64,000 bases of DNA from Aristolochia californica (lineage: Eukaryota > Streptophyta > Magnoliopsida > Piperales > Aristolochiaceae). Below the pieces are notes generated by a model that had not been told where the DNA came from, did no database searches, and was given only the letters and a program-made list of their open reading frames with translations. Every line of letters starts with the position of its first letter. The first letter of the stretch is position 1. Below, one piece after another: positions 45,913 through 56,491 of the stretch. The position numbers and the translations under genes were made by a program. Location of the stretch: assembly GCA_029961685.1 (NCBI GenBank), contig JARWKL010000005.1, forward strand, positions 11,932,164 through 11,996,163, read 5' to 3'.

Positions 45913-46412
45913 TGTTATGGGCATTACACCCAACCCAGGGTGTTATGGGACACCCTAAGGCCCTGGTGATCTTGGGCTAAGGTTTAAGTACTTATGTCTT
46001 CCGCTCCTAACATGCCGGTCTTTTGGGTAGTATTGGCTAGGTGCTTAACATTTGGTATCAGAGCCAACCCTCGGTCGCGGGTTCGATTCCCCATGAAGGT
46101 GTGCTTGCGAAAGGAGCTACCACACGGAAGGGGCGACAGGTATTAACTCCTAGTGTACCACCGTGGAAGAGTGGGCAACCGTGGATGAGTGGGCAGCCAT
46201 GAGTGGGCTGCCGTGGGCGTCAGCCTGCGAAGGGGGGGTGTGATGTTATGGGCGTTACACCCAACCCTGGGTGTTATGGGACACCTTGAGGGGGCCATTG
46301 GGTGTTATGGGACACCTAGTGGCCCTGGTGGTCCTGGGCTAAAGGTTGAGTACCTATGTCTTCCATTCCTAACAGGCCGGTCTTTTGGGTAGTATTGGCT
46401 AGGTGCTTAACT
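45913..46412 (+). mobile_element. TRIM: 500-bp terminal-repeat retrotransposon in miniature
   Basis: LTRs of 138 bp (45,913-46,050) and 169 bp (46,244-46,412) start TGTTATGGGCRTTACACCC and end GCTTAACA (GCTTAACT on the right). The primer site TGGTATCAGAGC is at 46,053-46,064, two bases after the LTR. A purine tract GAAGGGGGGGTGTGA precedes the right LTR. The target duplication GACCA (45,908-45,912 and 46,413-46,417) is exact. The interior is only 193 bp and non-coding. The right LTR has an extra ~31 bp from duplication of TGTTATGGGACACCT. It lies between the protease and RT sequences of Gypsy-2. Confidence 0.93.
46079..46092 (+). promoter_or_regulatory. tRNA B-box-like motif in the TRIM
   Basis: GGGTTCGATTCCCC fits the Pol III B-box consensus GGTTCGANTCC. 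An A-box-like TTGGCTAGGTGC lies at about 46,033-46,044, at the end of the left LTR, ~35 bp upstream. There is no cloverleaf, so this is not a tRNA gene. Confidence 0.5.
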
Positions 46413-46434
46413 GACCAACTAGACAGCACTATGG

Positions 46435-47060
46435 AAAAACTCCTCGACAAGTTCTTGGACCTCTTCCATGAGCCTTCAGGATTGCCTCCCTTGAGGCACT
46501 GTGACCATAGAATCTATTTAAAACCAGGTCCCGATGTCGTCATGGTTCGGCCATATTGGTATGCTAACCTACAGAAGGATGAAATCGAATAGTAGTGCCA
46601 GGCCATGTTGCAATAGGGCCTTATTCGCAGGAGTCGCTTCCCCTTCTCTTTACCAGTCTAGCTCGTGAAGAAACATGATGGCACATGGTGATTTTGTGTC
46701 GATTACAGGGAATTAAATGCCCAAACTATGAAAGATAAGTTCTCTATACCGGTCGTGGCAGAGCTTTTGGATGAATTACATAGTTCACTGGTATTTACCA
46801 AATTGGACTTGCACTCAAGATATTATCAGTTCGCATGCACTCATCCGACATTGAGAAGACGGCCTTCCGCACACATCATGACCATTTTGTGTTTGTGGTG
46901 ATGTTGTTTGGGCTATCAAACGCCCCCTCAACTTTTCAGGTGTTGATGAATGAGGTATTCCGCAACTATCTATGAAAAATTGTGCTTGTTTTTTTTATGA
47001 TATACTCATATACAGCAAGTTCGGGGAACAACATCTAGCTGATTTGAGGGTAGAATTTGA
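46435..47060 (+). pseudogene. Gypsy-2 reverse transcriptase
   Basis: After the TRIM the polyprotein resumes: GLPPLRHCDHRIYLKPG, VRPYWYANLQKDEIE, then VDYRELNA (about 46,700), a [13 protein letters not shown] palm motif with a frameshift, and NAPSTFQ (about 46,920-46,940). The catalytic FFDDILIYS box (46,987-47,018) lacks one base, as in Gypsy-1, putting its two Asp codons out of frame. A TGA stop lies seven codons before it, also as in Gypsy-1. RT of this copy is dead. Confidence 0.85.
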
Positions 47061-47760
47061 ATTATTACGAGTCCACCAGCTCTATCTGAAAAAATCTAAA
47101 TGTTCTTTTGCAAAGTCACATGTCACATATCTCGGCCGTATTATATCCAATGCAGGGGTTACTGTTGATCCCGAGAAGATTCAAGCAATTAACGATTGGC
47201 AACAACCTCATAATAGATCCGCTTTGTAAGGATTTTTGGGCATAGCAGGATACTACCACAAATTCATCCAAAATTATGGGCCCTTGGCAGCACCATTGAC
47301 AAGCCTCCTCAAGAAAAATTCTTTTATTTGGAATGATGAAGCCACACAGTCCTTCCAGGCTCTCAAACTAGCTCTCGTCACCACACCTGTACTACAACTT
47401 CCCAATTTTGGGGACTTATATGTGGACGAGTGCGACGCATCCGATGGGGGCATTGGAGTCGTCTTACAACAACACTCCCACCCCATTGCATATTTCAACA
47501 GGCAATTGGCAGAACATCATCACAAATTGGCCGCGTATGAACGGGAATTAATCGAGTTGGCCAAGGTTGTCCAACACTGGCGTCCTAACTTATGGGGTCA
47601 TACATTTCTCATCCACATAGATCATTACAGCCTTAAATTCTTACTTGAACAACGACTCACTTCTTGTCCACAGCAGCACTGCATCAGTAAGTTGATGGAA
47701 TTTTATTTTTCGGTAGAGTACAGCTATGGGAGATAAAACAAGGTAGTGATGCCTTGTCCC
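47060..47760 (+). pseudogene. Gypsy-2 RT thumb and RNase H
   Basis: Contains SHVTYLGRIISNAGVTVDPEKIQAI (47,116-47,190) and, after a stop, GIAGYYHKFIQNYGPLAAPLTSLLKK. RNase H follows from about 47,395: YVDECDASDGGIGVVLQQ with its first catalytic Asp, IAYFNRQLAEHHHKLAAYERELI with the catalytic Glu, and LIHIDHYSLKFLLEQRLT with a third acidic residue. The open segment 47,236-47,736 is the best preserved part of this element. The PGR-x-N-x-x-ADALS end is frameshifted at about 47,735. Confidence 0.85.
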
Positions 47761-48009
47761 GGTGTTTGGAGAACCAACAACTCATCTATGCTATTAGCCA
47801 GCCTCGTTTCCTCATATTAGACTTGGTTTAGGAGACACATGCCACTCTCCCTGCCCTATAGGAGCTGTACCAAAAAATTACCGAAGGGAAAATGGATTCT
47901 CAGTGGTCCATACAGGATTCACTTATTTTCTACAAAATGCGGATTATACACAACACACTTTCGAGTTGGTTGCAGCTTTACTCTTTGCCTACTGTGACAT
48001 CACACATGA

Positions 48010-48722
48010 AAGCATCCAAAAAACATTACATCACGTTTGGGCAGATTTCTATTGGTAGGCCATAAAGACCACCATTGCAAGTTATGTCACAGCCTACCAG
48101 GTATGTCAATGCAACAAGGTCGAACACTTAAGTCCAATAGGTCTTCTTCAACCTCTCGAGTTACCTACCCAATTTTTGGCCGATATTTCCATGGACTTCG
48201 TCTATGGTCTTCCCCCAACATCCGACAAATCAGTATTATTTGTGGTGGTCGATCGGTTCTCCAAGTATGCACATTTTATTCCTATGGCACACCCATATAC
48301 AACTTCCCGAGTGGCACATACCTTCCATGAGCAAATTGTTCGCTTGCTTGGCATTCCAGAATTCATTGTCAGTGATCGGGACGTGGTCTTTACCAACACT
48401 TTCTGACGGGAACATTTTTGACTGAGTGGCACGAAGCTAAAATTTTTATCCTCATATCATCCTCGGACATATGGCCAAATAGAGGTGGTTAACCGCACCA
48501 TAGAGATGTATCAACGGTGCCTTGTGGGCGATCGTCCAAAAACTTGGGTTCAGTGGCTACCGTGGGCGGGGTATTGTTACAACACTTCCTTCTACTCCGC
48601 CTTGTAATCCACTCCATTCCGGGTTCTATATGGCAGAGATCCTCCTAGGCTTATCTCTTATACTCCAGGTTCCACCCACGTGGAAGCCATTGATCAGGCA
48701 CTCATGGACCGCAACAAGATAC
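48010..48722 (+). pseudogene. Gypsy-2 integrase, part 1 (interrupted by NA3)
   Basis: Integrase core: SYVTAYQVCQCNK (zinc-binding end), ISMDFVYGLPPTSDKS with the first catalytic Asp (48,185 on), the SKYAHFIPMAHPYTTS segment, and SDRDVVFTNTF with the second Asp (48,370-48,405). After a stop/frameshift comes a match to the TEVVNRTIEMYQ segment, where the third catalytic residue lies (about 48,480-48,510). It breaks at 48,722, the target site of NA3, and continues after 51,754. Confidence 0.83.
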
Positions 48723-49155
48723 TGTTGATTTTCAGGACTCAGTGAATTTACCTCATGGAGAAAAAGGGAAAGAAACCTATTGGGAGAAAACTAGAGGAAG
48801 AAGGGTTATGGAATAATTTCTAACCCTCCCCCTGAAGTTGTACTTATTGATTTATGAAGCTACTAAATTACAATAATACCCCTAAACTTAGGGTTTAGAG
48901 TTTACGATTTTAGCCCTGGAACTTTAACTTAATTACATCAATGCCATCTCTATGAGATGACCCTTTATTTACCATCTTAGATCATTGTATGTGGGCCTAT
49001 AGGCCTTCTCCTTGATTTGTGGGCCTTGAGCCCGTCTTCTATATCTCTTGGATACATGGGTCTTTCTTGGTCTTATGGGCTTGGGCCCATCTTCTCATAC
49101 ACTTGGATATGTGGGCCTTCCTTGGTCATGTGGGCTTGGGCCATATCTTTCAACA
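48723..49155 (-). repeat. NA3 3' LTR
   Basis: On the minus strand it starts TGTTGAAAGATATGGCCC and ends GAAAATCAACA. It carries TTAGGGTTTAGAG (a degraded telo-box) near 48,890. Confidence 0.9.
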
Positions 49156-49534
49156 CTCCCCCTCAAGCTGGGGGTGGGAGAACAACAAGAACTCTTGGCT
49201 TGCTGCAAATGATGTATAAAATCTTTGTATAAATGGGCACATATTCCAATATGCCTTCATCTTCCAACACTCCCCCTTATGTTGGTGCTCTCGTTCATAA
49301 GGCCCAGTCAGTGAGAGTAAATCACTCCTAGCCGCTAAGACATTGCTTCATACTCCAATCTTAACTCATGCTGGATGTAGGGCACACTCCGTCTTCTGTA
49401 GGTAGTGTGTCCATTGGCATTGATCTTTAGTGTCCACCTCCACCACCGAGTCCCTTAACAAGACAAATACTCTCAAGAGGTAGAGTAATATATGACATTA
49501 ATGGGGGGAAGTAAAATAAATGTAATAATAAATT

Positions 49535-49810
49535 CCTCTGTCATGGACTTCCTACCACAAATATTTTTGATATTTTTGACGGGGATGAATTTCCTCCATC
49601 ATGGACTTCCAACCAAAAATATTTTTGATATTTATGACGGGGATGAAGTTCATCTGTCATGGATTCCCAACCACAAATAATTTTGATATTTGTTGACGGG
49701 GATGAAGTTCCTCCGTTGTTGACTCCCAAGCACAAGTAATTTTGATATTTTTGACAGGGATGAAGTTCCTCCATCATGGACTCCCAACCACAAATAATTT
49801 TGATATTTTT
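49535..49810 (-). repeat. ~60-bp minisatellite in NA3, about 5 copies
   Basis: Units of the form CCGTCATGGACTTCC, AACCACAAATA, TTTTTGATATTTTTGACGGGGATGAAGTTCCT, with GACGGGG and CCGTC halves complementary. Confidence 0.85.
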
Positions 49811-50120
49811 TATGGAAACAAATAAATAATGGTATGAGGCTACCTCTTCTTCAATAATAATGTTTCGTAAAAAGAGACACAATAGAAGCAGCTGAAATGG
49901 GCTCGAGCCCATTTAACACAACCCAAAATAATCCTAATAAATTGACCCATGAAATAATCCAATGCATATATTTGTTCTAAATAATAAGCTGACCAAGGAA
50001 TAATATGTCAATGCTTCAAAAATAATAATCCAGCCAGAGAAAAAATTACCGAGTTGCTCCAAAACATGTAGAAAACTTGGGCATGTATACCGAGGCAGAA
50101 AATAAGTGGCCCGATTTAGG

Positions 50121-50182
50121 TTGACCCAAATCGTAGTTGACCCAGTCTGTGTTGACCCAGACCGAGTTGGTTCAAGTTGACT
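50121..50182 (+). promoter_or_regulatory. Cluster of four TTGAC(C/T) motifs in NA3
   Basis: TTGACC at 50,121, 50,137 and 50,152, and TTGACT at 50,177. These are W-box cores, the binding motif of WRKY factors. NA2 (23,478-23,525) and NA4 (55,246-55,340) have comparable clusters at the same internal place. Confidence 0.6.
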
Positions 50183-51321
50183 CGGTCTAGCTGGTACAGA
50201 AGCAGTGCCCTTGGGTCGGCTGGGAACTCGATCTTGTCCAAGTTCGGCTGGTCCGGGCACCAGGGCACTGATTATTTCATGTTTCCTTACGTAGGAAAGA
50301 TGAAATATTTCAACAATGCATCTTCTTCCCCCTCTTGGCACCGAGGTTGTTCAGTTCAAAATTATTCTTTTGGATTCTGGATTGTCTGAAAGTAAAAGAA
50401 AAAGGGAAAGAAGTATCATCTTCCTCACAGCGATGATCCCGGCTTCCAAACAAAGCGGAACAACAACGGGAAACTCTTTGGAATAGACTAGCCGACAGAG
50501 ACGAGAGAAGCTTCCAAAAACGCAACAATGCGGGAAACAGCCAGTGCCTTCGTTCTCCGTGAGCCAGCGGAGAGATAATGAATACGAAAACGGAAACTTT
50601 CGAAATAGGAAATTTTCGAATTCTGTTGTTCACCAACAAAGTCGCAGACACTTCTGGTGCTCGGAGCCAACTTCCTAGCAGCCTTAGTAGCGAGCTACTT
50701 CCGGTGGTCGGATGCTACTTCAGGAATGATGTACCAATTGCCTACCAGAGAAGTTGTATGAGCTGGATTTCCTACTAATGAAGAAAGAGAAATCCCGTCA
50801 TGACTTCTCTATAAAGGCTAGAAAAGAGCTTCCCAGAAATTTTTTTGGGCAATGGTTTTCATGAAGAACAAGACAGTGATCATTGCCTTCACAAACAAGG
50901 CTTACGCGGAACAAGATATGTTGTTGCACTTATGCTCCTTGTAATTGCTATCTTCTCATTATACTTATGGAAGCTATATCAGCTTTCTCATTCTCAAGCG
51001 AAGGGATGACAATGACTAATCCCAGAGGCGGACAGTCTACCAATCAACAACAATGGGAAGAAATTTGTAGACTACTAGTGTGAAGGAGGAGGATCCGATG
51101 AATTGGATCAGAGCAAGAAGAGTTGTTTGGATCACAAGTTATCAGAGGAGATGGAGATCCACATAACAAAGAATTACAAGGGGAAATACGATTTAATCAA
51201 AGGAAGCAAAAAAATAGTGCACGAATATTAAGAGAGAAAAGAAAAAAAATTCTAATAACGGACGAGAATGAACTTTGAAAACCCATAGTCGGAGTCCCTA
51301 AAAATCAAAGCTCTGATACCA

Positions 51322-51749
51322 TGTTGATTTTTAGAAATCCATGAATTTAGCTCATGGAGAAAAAGGGAAAGAAACCCATTGGGAGAAAATCGGAGGAAGA
51401 AGTGTTATGGAATTGATTCCTATCCCTCACCCTGAAACTCTATTTATAAATTTATGAAACTAATGTATTACAATAATACCCCTGAACTTAGTGTTTAGGG
51501 TTTTAACCCTAGAACTTTAACTTAATTACATCAATGCAATCTCTATGAGATGACCCTCTATTGACCATCCTATCATCATTATATGTGGGCCTATGGGCCT
51601 TCTCCTTGATCTGTTGGCCTTGAGCCCCGTCTTCTATATCTCTTGAATACATGGGTCTTCCTTGGTCTTATGGGCTCGGGCCATCTTCTAATACAGTTGG
51701 ATATGTGGGCCTTCCTTGGTCATGAGGGCTTGGGCCCTATCTTCCAACA
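51322..51749 (-). repeat. NA3 5' LTR
   Basis: 428 bp; minus-strand start TGTTGGAAGATAGGGCCC, end TCTAAAAATCAACA. Primer site adjoins at 51,310-51,321. Confidence 0.92.
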
Positions 51750-51754
51750 GATAC

Positions 51755-52265
51755 TTCAGAATATTACAGATGCCTACGAGCACAGGTTCGTATGAAAGAT
51801 TTATACGACAAGGGGCACAGAGACGTCTCGTACGAAGTGGGGGACTACGTTTGGCTACATCTCCAACCATACCGACAACACTCCATTGCAGGAACATCAC
51901 GCCATAAACTCTCACCAAAGTATTTTGGCCCTTTCCCCATTATTCGATGTGTGGGACTAGTGGCCTATCAGCTGCAACTTCCATCCATAGCCAAGTTGCA
52001 CGATGTGTTTCATGTCTCCCTACTGAAACCATGTCAGGGCTCACCCTCCACAACCACACCATTCCTTCCTCCATTGGACAACGAACGTGTCATCCTTACA
52101 CCAGCCGTGGTGTTACGAGCCAAATCTGTTAATGATCCATGGGAAATTCTTGTCCAATGGATAGACACCGAACCCGACACCGCTACATGGGAACAGTTGG
52201 ACAATTTCAAACAGGTCTACCCAACTTACAAGCTTGAGGACAAGATCTTTCTCCAAGGGGCCAAA
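51755..52265 (+). pseudogene. Gypsy-2 integrase C-terminus and chromodomain
   Basis: The open segment 51,792-52,271 continues the integrase after NA3. It contains KDLYDKGHRDVSYEVGDYVW, the SPKYFGPFPII block and LHDVFHVSLLKP, all typical of the C-terminal domain. It ends with a chromodomain-like module WEILVQWIDTEPDTATWEQL followed by YPTYKLEDK. Such modules direct integration towards particular chromatin in chromoviruses, which fits insertion into satellite DNA. That link is inference. The frame ends at a stop just inside the 3' LTR. Confidence 0.85.
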
Positions 52266-53079
52266 TGTTGAGGCCTCAATAGCTAACCGAGTCACCCAAA
52301 GGAGGCGCACTGAGTCACTGAGTTAATTTCTTTATTTCCATATTTTTTTAAATTCATTTTTATGCGTTATTTAAGTTAAAGTCCCACAAGGGCAGAATTG
52401 TAAAAGTAAACCCTAAAACTATGTTGGCGTCAACCCTACTTAGAGGGGAAGGAAAATGAGAAAACGTAAGTCTTGAATTAGGTTAAACTGGGTTTGGAGT
52501 TCTCCTTGATGAGCTCTAGGGTTGGGAGGTATCCTTGACGACCTTCAGGTCTAGGTTCCCTCTTGAATCTGAGTTTTCTTCCTTCTCTCTTTGATTTCTA
52601 TTTTACCATGCTCTTCATCGAAAACAAGAAGGGAATTTGTTTCCCTCTTCCGAGCTGAATTAGAGGCTTCAGCCTCTCATTCATCCACAACAGCTAGAGA
52701 AGGTATTTCTCTCTCTTTCCAAGCAAAGGTAGAAGCTTTCGATCCCCTATAATGAGATCAGCCAAATTCAGAGGTTCTTCAGCCTCAAAGCCAGCAAGCA
52801 GCAAGGTTAGGGACTCCTAACCTCAGATTCGAGGGCTGTCCAAGTTAGAGGCTTTTCAGCCCCTAACAGAAACAGCAGCAGCTCAGCCGTGAGCAGCAAG
52901 GTGTCTTTCCCCTCCTGTCCGAGCAGCAGCAAGGGCTCCTTGCCCCTTACATAGAACAATAGTCTAGCTGCAAAAAGGTGGCTGCTTTCCTCCTATTCGA
53001 GAGCAGCAGCTCTCTCTCACAACACTGGATTTACCAATCCCACGCCGAGTTACTCGATCCATAACCAGGGACCACAACA
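52266..53079 (+). repeat. Gypsy-2 3' LTR
   Basis: 814 bp, starts TGTTGAGGCCTCAATAGC after CCAAGGGGCCAAA and ends GGACCACAACA. Followed by AGATG target duplication and satellite. Confidence 0.93.
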
Positions 53080-53681
53080 AGATGCTAATGACCTAAGGAT
53101 CCAAGACTTTTAAGAAAAACAACAAATGCTTATTAAATTCTCAAGTGAACGTGCGGTGGTATATCTAACCGAGCCAAACAAACCATTTTTTCCATTTACA
53201 AAAAGTTGACCTAACAATTATAGATCATTATAAAGTAATTGATCGATCAATCATGAGTAATGAGCTATATTTTTGTAAGAAATGACTTGTGGATTAGGTC
53301 AACAATCTGTTAAATCACCTACACCTTTTTTCTAATGATATCAAAACCCATTATACAAAAACTAAAAGAGTTTACAATCCCTAAAAATTACAAGAACTTT
53401 TTGGAATTATCTCTCTTGGCATTTATACATTTCCATTTTAGATATTAAGTTTTTTTTAAATCCAAACATTATTTTTTGCTCTCCCTTTTTTCTCGTAAAC
53501 TAAAAGAAAAGGCAAATAGACCACAACAAAATGAAATTTTTAGAGTTTATGTATGCAAAAAAATAAAAAAAATAATAAATGTAAGTAAAGAAAATTTTTG
53601 TACATACCACAAATGAATACCAAATTATTGTTATCCATGTTTGGGAAATTCCATTAGTACAAGCCCTAATAGCTTGGAATT
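53080..53681. repeat. Satellite segment between Gypsy-2 and NA4
   Basis: Part of a ~675-bp monomer, in phase with 43,497 on the left (after removing Gypsy-2) and 61,705 on the right (after removing NA4). Palindrome relic near 53,240. Confidence 0.94.
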
Positions 53682-54103
53682 TGTTGATTTTCAGGACTCC
53701 ATGAATTTAGCTCATGGAGAAAAAGGGAGAGAAACCCATTGGGAGAAATTGGAGGAAGAAGGGTTATGGACTTGATGATTCCTTACCCTCCCCCTGAAGC
53801 TCTATTTATAGATTTATAAAACTATTATATTACAATAATACCCTTGAACTTAGGGTTTAGGGTTTAGGGTTTAAGGTTTTAACCTTGGAACTTTAGCTTA
53901 ATTACATCACTGCCATCTCTATGAGATGACCATTTATTTACCATCCTGACATCAATGTATGTGGGCCTATGAGCCTTCTCCTTGATCTATGGGCCTTGAG
54001 CCCATCTTCTTATCTTAGATCCATGGGTCTTCCTTGGTCTTATGGGCTTGGGCCCATCTTCTAATACACTTGGTCGTGTGGGCTTGGGCCCTGTCTTCCA
54101 ACA
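53682..54103 (-). repeat. NA4 3' LTR
   Basis: 422 bp; minus-strand start TGTTGGAAGACAGGGCCC, end GAAAATCAACA. On the plus strand it carries three tandem TTTAGGG units (53,850-53,873), that is, a longer telo-box than in NA2. Confidence 0.92.
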
Positions 54104-54394
54104 CTCCCTCTCAAGCTGGGGGTGAGAGAACAACATGAACTCCCAGCTTATTGCAAATGATGTATAAAATATTTCTTGTATAATGTCTTCATCTTCCAAT
54201 ACTCCCCCTCACGCTAGTGCTTTCGTTCATGAGGCCCAACTGGTATAAAATCAGTGAGACTAAAATCACTCCTAGCCGCTAAGACATTACTCTGAAGTGT
54301 CCACCTCCACCACCGTGTCCCTCCACAGAACGACGACTCTAAAGTGGTAGAGTAATATATGATATGAATGGGGGGTGGTAACATAAATATAACA

Positions 54395-54935
54395 ATAAGT
54401 TCCTTTGTCATGGACTTCTAACCACAAAAATTTGATATTTTTTTACGGGGATGAAGTTCCTCCGTCATGGACTTCCAACCACAAAAATTTGATATTTTTT
54501 TACGGGGATGAAGTTCCTCCGTCATGGACTTCCAACCACAAAAATTTGATATTTTTTACGGCGATGAAGTTCCTCCGTCATGGACTCCCAACCACAAATA
54601 AATTTGATATTTTTGATGGGGTTGACAATAAATATAATAATAAGTTCATCCGTCACGGACTCTCAACCAAAAAAAAATTGATATTTTTGACTGGGTTGAC
54701 AATAAATATAATAATAAGTTTCTCCGTCATTGACTCCCAACCACAACCAACCACAAATAAATTTGATATTTTTTACGGGGTTGACAATAAATATAAAAAT
54801 AAGTTTTTCCGTCATTGACTCCCAACCATAATTAAATTTGATATTTTTTACGGGGTTAACAATAAATATAATAATAAGTTCCTCCGTCATGGACTCCCAA
54901 CAAAAAAAAATTGATATTTTTTATGGGGTTGACAA
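54395..54935 (-). repeat. ~60-bp minisatellite in NA4, about 8 copies, two unit types
   Basis: The first four units resemble those of NA3 (TTACGGGGATGAAGTTCCTCC). The next four share a different spacer (GGGGTTGACAATAAATATAATAATAAGTT-CTCCGTCA). The highest copy number among the four NA elements. Confidence 0.87.
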
Positions 54936-55245
54936 TAAATAATGGTATGAGGCTACCTCTTCTTCAATAATATTGTCTCATCAAAAGAGACATAATAGCA
55001 GCTTAAATGGGCTTGGCTTGGGCCTACTTAACATGACCCAAAATAATCCTTGTAAAATAACCCATAAAATAGTCCAATATACATATCTAGACCAAATAAT
55101 ATGCTGACCAAGGAATAATTTGTCAATTCTTCAAAAATAATAATCCAGCCAGAGAAGAAAATTTGCCGAGTCACGCCAAAATCTTGGGCATGTTTACCGA
55201 GGCAGAAATTAATTGTGGCCCAAGTCAGGTAGACCTAGACCTGAG

Positions 55246-55340
55246 TTGACCCGGACCGGGTTGACTCAGTCGGGAACAGAACAGCAGTTTGCTGGGTTAA
55301 CTCGGCGCTGGTTTGACTCAGGCACGCTAAGTTGACTCGG
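55246..55340 (+). promoter_or_regulatory. Cluster of TTGAC(C/T) motifs in NA4
   Basis: TTGACC at 55,246 and TTGACT at 55,261, about 55,313 and about 55,332, in sequence that otherwise differs from NA3. Confidence 0.55.
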
Positions 55341-56263
55341 GCGAGTCTGGGCCTTAGCAGAACAAAAGCGGGTTCGGATTTAATAAGCTCTTCCAAACTT
55401 AGGAAGAATTAAATTTGGCGACGGTGCTTTCTTCCCCAACCAAACAGCGGAAAACCAGAGAACCATATCTTCGAGAGGAAATTTTCTGAATAAAACCCAG
55501 AGAGATCTTGAAGGCGAGACGAAAAACAGAAACTCTCTGAAATAAGAGACATCATCGGAAATCAAGTAGAACGTTGAAGGTAAGATTTTGACGATGACAA
55601 CTTCCAAAAACAACAACGCAAAATAACTTTCTGAAGATAGGTAGCAATGATCTTTCTAACAGCAGTAACGAGAAAATTTTCAGTAGCAGTACATCTTCTT
55701 TCCGAACACCGACACTGTAATGGATTCTCGGAGGAAACAGAGCTCGGAAACGGCAACCCAGTGCTAGCACTCGGGAAGCTTGGCAGTCGTCTCCCACCTC
55801 CAGAATGGAGAAAAAAAAGATATCTTAGATTGTAAACCTCAACAGAGCAACGCTCAACGACTTCCTCGCCGTGAGAAGGTTTCGTCTTCGACACCGTTTT
55901 TCAGCCCGCACGCCGGTCTGCCGGTGTTCGACCCGCTGCCAATATGGACTCACTGATGGGAAGCAATGTTGGGGAAGGCTAATTAATTCTTTTGGCGACG
56001 ACAGTGGGAGCAAACTCCAGCCTCCGATCGACTGTCGTGCCGGGCTCACACTGTTAAGCCAAGTCAACTCGGTTCAACTCAAATTCGGAAAAAAGTATGC
56101 AAAGAGAGAGAGAGCATATAGGCATGGTGGATGATATGATTTAATAAAAAAGATGAAAGCAAAAAAACTAGTGCACGAGACTAACAAAGAAAAGAGAAAA
56201 AAAAATCTAATCCTAAACGGAAGAGAATGAAACCTGAAAAACCATAGTCGGAGTCTGATACCA

Positions 56264-56483
56264 TGTTGATTTTCACGACTCCATGAATTTAGCTCATGGA
56301 GAAAAAGGGAAAGAAACCCATTGGGAGAAAATTGGTGGAAGAAGGGTTATGGACTTGATGATTCCTTACCCTCCCCCTGAAGTTCTATCTATAGATTTAT
56401 GAAACTACTATATTGCAATAATACCCTGAACTTAGGGTTTAGGGTTTAGGGTTTTAACCCTAGAACTTTAGCTTAATTACATC
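56264..56483 (-). repeat. NA4 5' LTR, downstream part
   Basis: This is the LTR end next to the primer site; it ends at the hAT target site ACTGCCAT. It includes (TTTAGGG)n at 56,432-56,455. The rest of the LTR continues at 61,496-61,704. Confidence 0.92.
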
Positions 56484-56491
56484 ACTGCCAT

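Larger units (their letters stand above)
48723..51749 (-). mobile_element. NA3: complete non-autonomous LTR retrotransposon inside Gypsy-2
   Basis: A 3,027-bp minus-strand element of the NA2 family. LTRs are 51,322-51,749 (5') and 48,723-49,155 (3'). The primer site TGGTATCAGAGC reads on the minus strand at 51,310-51,321, and the purine tract lies at 49,156-49,173. The target duplication GATAC (48,718-48,722 and 51,750-51,754) is exact, and removing the element restores the Gypsy-2 integrase region. The interior has no gag/pol. Its short frames do not match those of NA2 or NA4. Confidence 0.94.
43498..53079 (+). mobile_element. Gypsy-2: full-length but decayed Ty3/gypsy element carrying two younger insertions
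   Basis: LTRs of 840 and 814 bp (43,498-44,337 and 52,266-53,079) start TGTTGAGG and end ACAACA (ACAACG in the left copy). A target duplication AGATG lies at 43,493-43,497 and 53,080-53,084. The flanks join to restore an unbroken satellite monomer (GTTGAAGATG + CTAATGACCTAAGG), so the element inserted into the array. Order: primer site, gag, protease, RT, RNase H, integrase, chromodomain. A TRIM (45,913-46,412) sits between protease and RT, and NA3 (48,723-51,749) sits inside integrase. Without these the element is about 6.0 kb. All domains carry stops or frameshifts. Confidence 0.93.

Noticed and set aside
46030..46092. A tRNA gene, because of GGTTCGATTCC and an A-box-like motif
   Set aside because: No acceptor stem or anticodon arm can be drawn, and the same bases form the LTR end and primer site of a TRIM with exact TSD.
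53850..53873. Interstitial telomere
   Set aside because: Only three TTTAGGG units, at the same place in every LTR of the family, so it is a promoter-type telo-box.
54405..54818. A 137-codon plus-strand ORF with repeated SWTSNHKNLIFF peptide
   Set aside because: It is a translation of the NA4 minisatellite, whose unit is close to a multiple of three, and lies antisense to the element.
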